The translations under genes and the position numbers were made by a program. The notes beneath the pieces were generated by a model that saw nothing but the letters and a program-made list of their open reading frames with translations, was not told the DNA's origin and ran no database searches. A DNA stretch of 10,234 nucleotides. It comes from Campylobacteraceae bacterium (GTDB lineage Bacteria > Campylobacterota > Campylobacteria > Campylobacterales > Sulfurovaceae). This document shows, in pieces, positions 6,031 through 10,234 of this stretch (within the stretch, counting starts at the first letter, position 1; each line of letters begins with the position of its first letter). Location: positions 4,755 to 14,988 of the forward strand of contig JALUKJ010000073.1 of assembly GCA_027056615.1 (NCBI GenBank), given 5' to 3'.

Positions 6031-6060
6031 GGGAAGTAAGCAAATTCCCCCGATAAAAAC
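6022..6060. other. Hairpin between convergent genes
   Basis: GGGGAA (6030-6035) pairs with TTCCCC (6045-6050) around a nine-base loop, starting on the last base of the AroQ-like stop codon. TTTTTT before it and AAAAA after it extend the stem with a small bulge. The flanks are reversed compared with a classical intrinsic terminator: T before and A after on both strands. It may protect 3' ends or stop transcription weakly in both directions. No better terminator is visible between the convergent operons. Confidence 0.4.
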
Positions 6061-6085
6061 AAACTAACCAGCTAAAAATTTAAAC

Positions 6086-6595
6086 TTAATTTAATAAATG
6101 TCCCCTACCCTTAAAAAGATAAATAGGCACTAAACTTAAAAAGAATTTATAACTATTCTCAACGTCAACTATCTTATCTCTGTCTCCCATAAAAACCTCT
6201 ATAGTTACACCTCTATCTAATAGTTCAAGAATCTTCTCTTTTTCCCAAACATAACTAAGAAGTGACTCTAACTCTTCATAAGTTCCTTCACACAAATAAC
6301 TACTTAAATCTACGGATGATGGATAGGCTACATTTTGTAAAAACTGCTTAATATAAGATTCTCTATCTGATTTAAAGTAACGTAGTTGCGTCTTAATAAA
6401 AGATTTTTTATGGTTTTGGAAAAAAGCAGGAGAGATAAGCACTAACCTATCAACCCTTTCTGGAGTGTTATAGACATACTCAAATGCTTTTTGAGCCCCA
6501 TAAGAGAACCCTGCAACAGCATACTCACTATCTATAAGTTGTTCTTTAAAAAACTCCTCTTCATTACAAAGTGAAAAACCGTTAAAATACCTCAT
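6086..6595 (-). CDS. bioV: Pimeloyl-ACP methyl ester esterase, BioV type
   Basis: 169-residue minimal alpha/beta-hydrolase. The nucleophile elbow is G-F-S31-Y-G, the acid probably D140 in GDRDK, and the base H166 in GRGHLLN three residues from the C-terminus. The N-terminus (MRYFNGFSL) and overall length match the BioV family described in Helicobacter. BioV hydrolyses pimeloyl-ACP methyl ester to free pimeloyl-ACP, ending the BioC-initiated chain used for biotin synthesis, in place of the larger BioH. Identification rests on length, motifs and gene order, as I recall them. It lacks most of the cap domain of ordinary esterases. Its ATG lies 14 bases inside the end of the FtsH-like gene, so translation is coupled. 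No other biotin gene is in the window; bioC, bioF and others would be elsewhere. Confidence 0.83.
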   Translation of the reverse strand: MRYFNGFSLCNEEEFFKEQLIDSEYAVAGFSYGAQKAFEYVYNTPERVDRLVLISPAFFQNHKKSFIKTQLRYFKSDRESYIKQFLQNVAYPSSVDLSSYLCEGTYEELESLLSYVWEKEKILELLDRGVTIEVFMGDRDKIVDVENSYKFFLSLVPIYLFKGRGHLLN

Positions 6596-8237
6596 CTAAA
6601 ATACCTTTGGTTTGTGTAGGGCTAATAGACTCATTCTCTAATAGGTACTCTCGTACTCTATCTACAACTCGCTCCATTTTAGATAGTAAGGAGCTTACCT
6701 CTTCTGTTGAGTTAGATAGAAGTGTCTGTGCATGTATAACTGTTGAAAAATACTCTTCACTCATAGCATACTCCTCTACAATAGTTTGAGCTAAAATCTT
6801 TGCAGATTTAATATCCTCTTTGGCATTGGTAAAGAGTTCTCCATACTTTGTCTGTGTGGCAATACGCCCTGCTAAGAGTACTTTTAACTCATTCTCTAAC
6901 ATTGTCTTTGATAAAATCTCATTGTGATGAGGAATAAAACTTGAAGAGATAATTCCTATCTTCTCATAGTTTACCTCCAACCATGTAGCTGTTACAGCTT
7001 TAGCAGCTTGATAAAGGGCTTGAATCTGTCGCTCTTCATCTGTAAAGCTTTGGATTTTGTGTTTTCCTAATAGTACTTTATCTTTTACAGCCCCTATATC
7101 TTCATTGGTAATGGTATGGTTTCCAAAACGTAGGGCATAGAGTGCTGCTTCATTAATGAGAGTTGAAATAGCAGCAGAGTTAAAACCAATGGTCATTTTA
7201 GCCACTTTTTTAATATCTATATTATGCTTTTTAGATTTTAAATTAAGAGAGATAATAGCTTCTCTCTCTTGACAATCAGGCAGAGGAATATGAACTCGTC
7301 TATCAAAACGTCCAGAACGTAGAAGTGCTTCATCTAACACCTCTATTTTATTGGTTGCAGCAATTACCATAACTCCTGAACTCTCCTCAAAACCATCCAT
7401 CTCGGTTAAGAGTTGATTTAGTGTTGCCTCTCGCTCTTCATTGTTTTGAGAACCACGGCTCTTTCCTACTGCGTCTATCTCATCTATAAAGATAATACTT
7501 GGAGCCATCTCTTTAGCTTTAGCAAAGAGTTCACTAACCCGTTTTGCTCCCATTCCAACATATATCTGTACAAATGAGGCAGCACTTTGGTAGAAAAATG
7601 GAACATTGGCTTCTCCTGCTACAGCTTTAGCAATAAGTGTTTTACCAACACCAGGAGGTCCTACCAAAAGTACCCCTTTAGGCAGAGATATATCAAACTC
7701 TCGATATTTAGCAGGATTTCTTAAAAAGTCAATTACCTCTTCAAGCTCCTCTTTTACACCCTCTACTCCTGCCACATCTGAAAAATTTACGTTAGAGTGT
7801 TGTGCTTGAATATTAAGTTTTCCAATATTACTATCTGCCATCTCTACTTGTTGGTTGTGTATCATCTTCTCTTGGGTTTTACGACTTGCTCTCATAACAT
7901 AAAAGATATAAAACATCATTGTTAGGAGTAAGAGAAAAATAATAGTATCCATTAATTCTGTGGACTCCTCATAATACTCAACTTTTCCCAATGAAAAAAG
8001 TTTTTTTGTATCTATTGCCTCTTTAGGAATTTTAAAGCTTTTATCTTTTAAATAGAAATATACATAAGGCTTCTTAACTACTATTCTCTCTACAGGAGAA
8101 CTCTCTATAAGCTGTAAAGCCTTAGTTTGGTCAATAAGTTCAGGAGACTTCTCCCAACTAGAGAAGAGTAAAATAGCAAAAAGGGCTACCAATGAGATAA
8201 GAATAATCTTTGTATTTTTACTTATAGATTGCCACAT
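6582..8237 (-). CDS. FtsH-like membrane AAA+ protein lacking the protease motif
   Basis: 551 residues from the ATG at 8235-8237, chosen because AAAGGTG lies six bases upstream; an in-frame ATG at 8261 adds eight residues but has no ribosome site. Layout is that of FtsH: membrane segment 11-25, periplasmic region 28-95, membrane segment 96-115, then a cytoplasmic AAA+ module with Walker A GPPGVGKT (193-200), Walker B IIFIDE (248-253), pore loop FVQIYVG (222-228), and arginine fingers R307 and R310 in LLRSGRFDRR. The C-terminal peptidase-like region is present, but where FtsH has HEXXH this protein has YQAAK (409-413), although the third-ligand Asp (D475) seems kept. It should be an ATP-driven unfoldase or chaperone with no proteolysis, perhaps a partner of a true FtsH elsewhere. 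The start overlaps mtaB by 20 bases; the end overlaps bioV by 14. Confidence 0.9.
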   Translation of the reverse strand: MWQSISKNTKIILISLVALFAILLFSSWEKSPELIDQTKALQLIESSPVERIVVKKPYVYFYLKDKSFKIPKEAIDTKKLFSLGKVEYYEESTELMDTIIFLLLLTMMFYIFYVMRASRKTQEKMIHNQQVEMADSNIGKLNIQAQHSNVNFSDVAGVEGVKEELEEVIDFLRNPAKYREFDISLPKGVLLVGPPGVGKTLIAKAVAGEANVPFFYQSAASFVQIYVGMGAKRVSELFAKAKEMAPSIIFIDEIDAVGKSRGSQNNEEREATLNQLLTEMDGFEESSGVMVIAATNKIEVLDEALLRSGRFDRRVHIPLPDCQEREAIISLNLKSKKHNIDIKKVAKMTIGFNSAAISTLINEAALYALRFGNHTITNEDIGAVKDKVLLGKHKIQSFTDEERQIQALYQAAKAVTATWLEVNYEKIGIISSSFIPHHNEILSKTMLENELKVLLAGRIATQTKYGELFTNAKEDIKSAKILAQTIVEEYAMSEEYFSTVIHAQTLLSNSTEEVSSLLSKMERVVDRVREYLLENESISPTQTKGILDEVF

Positions 8238-9468
8238 TTTTGTCACCTTTAACTTCTGCATTTTCTAGAAAAATCCAATTTGAGCTTAAATCCTCTTTAG
8301 AAGTTACCTCTATTTTATTAAAATATTGGTCATACCCATGATAGACTCCATTACGACCCTGCTCTATTAAGACTTCAAGATTTTGATTATTTGCTACTCT
8401 AAAGTCATAATTTTTTGCTTTGACAATGGCTGTTAACTCTCTATGTCTCTCTTTAGCAATATTTCCTTTTATTTCAGGTTTCATAACGGCAGATGGGGTA
8501 TTGTCACGTTTAGAGTAGGAGAAAGCATGAACATGAGTTAAAGGTAGAAGTTTAACACGCTCTATTGCCTCTTTCCACTCTTTATCATCTTCTCCAGGGT
8601 GACCTACAATATAGTCTGTTCCAATGGCATAACCTTTATTAGCTATCTCCGTTAAAAGTTCTAAATCACTCTTAAAATAGTTACGTCGATTCATCAGATT
8701 TAACATCTTATCGGAGGTATGTTGAAGAGCAATATGTAACTGCTTTGCCATCCAAGGCTCACTCAAAATCTCTTTAAACTCATCATCTATCTGGATTGGC
8801 TCTAAACTTCCTATACGAATACGCCGTACACCACGAATCATACTCATCTTTTTAAGTAGTTTAGCCATAGAAGTTCCCTCTTTTCTTCCATAGCTTCCTA
8901 CATTGGTTCCTGTTAAAATAAACTCACCAAACCCATTACTTGCCAACTTTGAAATCTGCGTTAAAATATCCTCTTCTTTATGACTTCGTGCATCTCCACG
9001 AACAGAGGGGATAATACAATAAGAGCATCTAAAATCACACCCCTCTTGAATCTTAATAAAAGCCCTACTCTTTCCAATAAACTCTTCTACAATAGTAGAG
9101 TCAATATGTTCAAGGTCACCAATCTGATAAAAGGGTTTCTCATACTTTAAAATATCATTAATCTTCTCTTTTTCAGAGTGTCCAATAACTCCAAAAACCT
9201 TTTTGTTATCAAAGAGTGATTGCCCTTTAGAGTGAGAACCACAACCTGCTAAAATAACCTTTGCATTTGGGTTTGAACGCCCTCGTCCATTGATATAAGC
9301 TCGAACAGAAGAGTCTGCTCCATTGGTTACAGTACAAGAGTTCACCATAATTACATCTGCGTCATCTTCATTTTGGGTGAGTTCAAAATCTTTTAGTTTT
9401 GACATCATCACTTGGGTATCAAACTGATTTGTTCTACATCCAAAGGTTTTAAAATATACTTTTTTCAT
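8218..9468 (-). CDS. mtaB: tRNA (t6A37) methylthiotransferase MtaB-type
   Basis: 416-residue radical-SAM methylthiotransferase, expected to convert N6-threonylcarbamoyladenosine at tRNA position 37 to its 2-methylthio form. N-terminal UPF0004 domain with three iron-sulfur cysteines: C11 (FGCRTNQ), C45 (VNSCTVT) and C76 (AGCGSH). Radical SAM cluster CDFRCSYC has C144, C148 and C151. The C-terminal region (NQNLEVLIEQGRNGVYHGYD) looks like a TRAM tRNA-binding domain. The FGCRTNQFDTQ start and lack of RimO or MiaB features favour MtaB. I chose the ATG at 9466-9468, directly before KKVYFKTFGC and after a purine-rich AAGAAGAAAAG. An upstream in-frame ATG at 9504 would add a lysine-rich stretch overlapping the mscS gene. 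Spacing to mscS is then 19 bases; the 3' end overlaps the FtsH-like gene. Confidence 0.92.
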   Translation of the reverse strand: MKKVYFKTFGCRTNQFDTQVMMSKLKDFELTQNEDDADVIMVNSCTVTNGADSSVRAYINGRGRSNPNAKVILAGCGSHSKGQSLFDNKKVFGVIGHSEKEKINDILKYEKPFYQIGDLEHIDSTIVEEFIGKSRAFIKIQEGCDFRCSYCIIPSVRGDARSHKEEDILTQISKLASNGFGEFILTGTNVGSYGRKEGTSMAKLLKKMSMIRGVRRIRIGSLEPIQIDDEFKEILSEPWMAKQLHIALQHTSDKMLNLMNRRNYFKSDLELLTEIANKGYAIGTDYIVGHPGEDDKEWKEAIERVKLLPLTHVHAFSYSKRDNTPSAVMKPEIKGNIAKERHRELTAIVKAKNYDFRVANNQNLEVLIEQGRNGVYHGYDQYFNKIEVTSKEDLSSNWIFLENAEVKGDKNVAIYK

Positions 9469-9487
9469 TCTTTTCTTCTTTTTAAAT

Positions 9488-10234
9488 TTATATTGACTCT
9501 TCATTTTGTGGCAATGGAGGTCTTGGTGCAGGTTTATCCATATATAGTGATTGACTTGGTAGTGCTAAATGAATATCATCTTCCTCTTGTATTCTTGCTA
9601 AAATTTCCATAGATATAGTACTTCTTAGTGTTAACGTTGCATAGGAATTTGTTAAATACCAAGCTGAAATACGTACACCATAGTTATCTAAAAAGCCTAA
9701 AATACGAGGTTCAACTGCTGTATTTCGTACACTATATTTGCTTCGTAAACGGTTCAGTTGTTTTCGTGTCATATCTGTATAACCTTTTGAGTACTTACGA
9801 GTTACCTCTTTGGCAATATGTTGTGCTTTTGCTGTATTGGAATCAAACGTAATGTAGAAGTCAATACCATCCCAAACAGTTTTGAGTCCTGCATGAGAGT
9901 AGTTTGCAATCATTCCTGTAAAGATATAGTTGTTAGGAATAAAAATAATACGCCCTGTACGTCTGTTTTTATAGACTGTTGTTAAAGTAACATCTTCATG
10001 CAGTGTCATACGTAAAATAGAGATATCTACAATGTCTCCAACATACTCAACTCCATCTTTGACAAATTTCATACGGTCACCCACATGAATAGAGCCTGAA
10101 ACAAAAATAACTATCCACCCTAAAATACTCATAAACCAATCTTTAAGAGCAATAGCAATACCTGCTGAAGCAAAGCTCAAAATAGTCATTAAGTTTTTAA
10201 CATTTTCAATATAAGAGAAGAGTAAAATAATAAT
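9488..10234 (-). CDS. MscS-family small-conductance mechanosensitive channel (5' end outside window)
   Basis: 248 codons are visible, open to the right edge, so the N-terminal membrane helices are missing. The reading frame runs without a stop past the internal ATG at 10187-10189, so that ATG is not the gene start. The visible part begins in a membrane helix (IIILLFSYIE) followed by the pore-lining TM3 with Gly/Ala packing (SFASAGIAIALKDWFMSILG). Then comes the beta domain (VGDRMKF, GDIVDISILRMTLHED, IFIPNNYIFTGMIANYSHAG) and the alpha/beta cytoplasmic vestibule domain. It ends in a proline-rich tail (DKPAPRPPLPQNEESI). MscS proteins release solutes on hypo-osmotic shock; many family members have other gating cues. 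It leads into mtaB after 19 bases, as in the H. pylori locus I remember. Confidence 0.92.
   Translation of the reverse strand: MIILLFSYIENVKNLMTILSFASAGIAIALKDWFMSILGWIVIFVSGSIHVGDRMKFVKDGVEYVGDIVDISILRMTLHEDVTLTTVYKNRRTGRIIFIPNNYIFTGMIANYSHAGLKTVWDGIDFYITFDSNTAKAQHIAKEVTRKYSKGYTDMTRKQLNRLRSKYSVRNTAVEPRILGFLDNYGVRISAWYLTNSYATLTLRSTISMEILARIQEEDDIHLALPSQSLYMDKPAPRPPLPQNEESI

Noticed and set aside
5810..6067. 85-codon plus-strand open frame overlapping the AroQ-like gene in another frame
   Set aside because: The AroQ-like frame has clear family motifs over the same bases; this frame has none.
6607..6789. 60-codon plus-strand open frame
   Set aside because: Antisense to the FtsH-like gene; no family resemblance.
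7606..7809. 67-codon plus-strand open frame
   Set aside because: Antisense to the Walker A region of the FtsH-like gene; a common shadow of that conserved motif.
6582..8237. Annotation as an active FtsH protease
   Set aside because: The HEXXH motif is replaced by YQAAK, so the protease label would be misleading.
9412..9852. Two plus-strand open frames (9412-9612 and 9628-9852)
   Set aside because: Antisense to mtaB and the MscS-family gene, low complexity, no start signals.
10187..10189. ATG as the start of the MscS-family gene
   Set aside because: The frame stays open upstream to the window edge and encodes further membrane-helix residues, so the gene is cut by the window and this Met is internal.

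Overview
The window is AT-rich, densely packed bacterial DNA. It most likely comes from a Campylobacterota (epsilonproteobacterial) genome of the Sulfurimonas/Sulfurovum/Helicobacter type. The evidence is a chain of an MscS channel, an MtaB-type tRNA methylthiotransferase, an FtsH-like AAA protein and a very short BioV-type esterase, which matches a Helicobacter pylori gene order as I remember it (HP0284 to HP0287). AT-rich promoters with weak -35 elements fit as well. No tRNA, rRNA, CRISPR array or insertion sequence was seen.

Left part (1-3640, minus strand): an envelope cassette transcribed right to left. It encodes a lipoprotein with a YVTN-like beta-propeller unusually rich in histidine, a small secreted Asn/Gln/Arg/His-rich protein, an outer-membrane beta-barrel with an N-terminal thrombospondin type 3 calcium motif, and a response regulator cut by the window edge. 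The regulator starts with TTG inside the end of the barrel gene. Close spacing suggests one operon that couples envelope components to a two-component system. A hairpin sits after the lipoprotein gene, and helically phased GTATTA repeats sit at the presumed operon promoter.

Middle (3774-6059): rpsO (ribosomal protein S15) with its own promoter and terminator on the minus strand. Divergent from it is a three-gene plus-strand operon: an Rrf2 regulator with three clustered cysteines, a DHH/DHHA1 phosphoesterase, and a 99-residue AroQ-fold protein that looks closer to isochorismate pyruvate lyase (PchB) than to ordinary chorismate mutase. A GC-rich hairpin separates this operon from the convergent block on its right.

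Right part (6086-10234, minus strand): partial mscS, mtaB, an FtsH-like AAA+ membrane protein and bioV, with spacings from +19 to -20 bases, so very probably one transcript. The AAA+ protein has all the ATPase motifs, but the zinc-protease HEXXH is replaced by YQAAK, so it should be a proteolytically dead FtsH relative.

The most interesting items are the FtsH pseudoprotease, the histidine-rich propeller/two-component cassette, and the Rrf2-DHH-PchB-like operon. Every intergenic stretch is under 300 bases.
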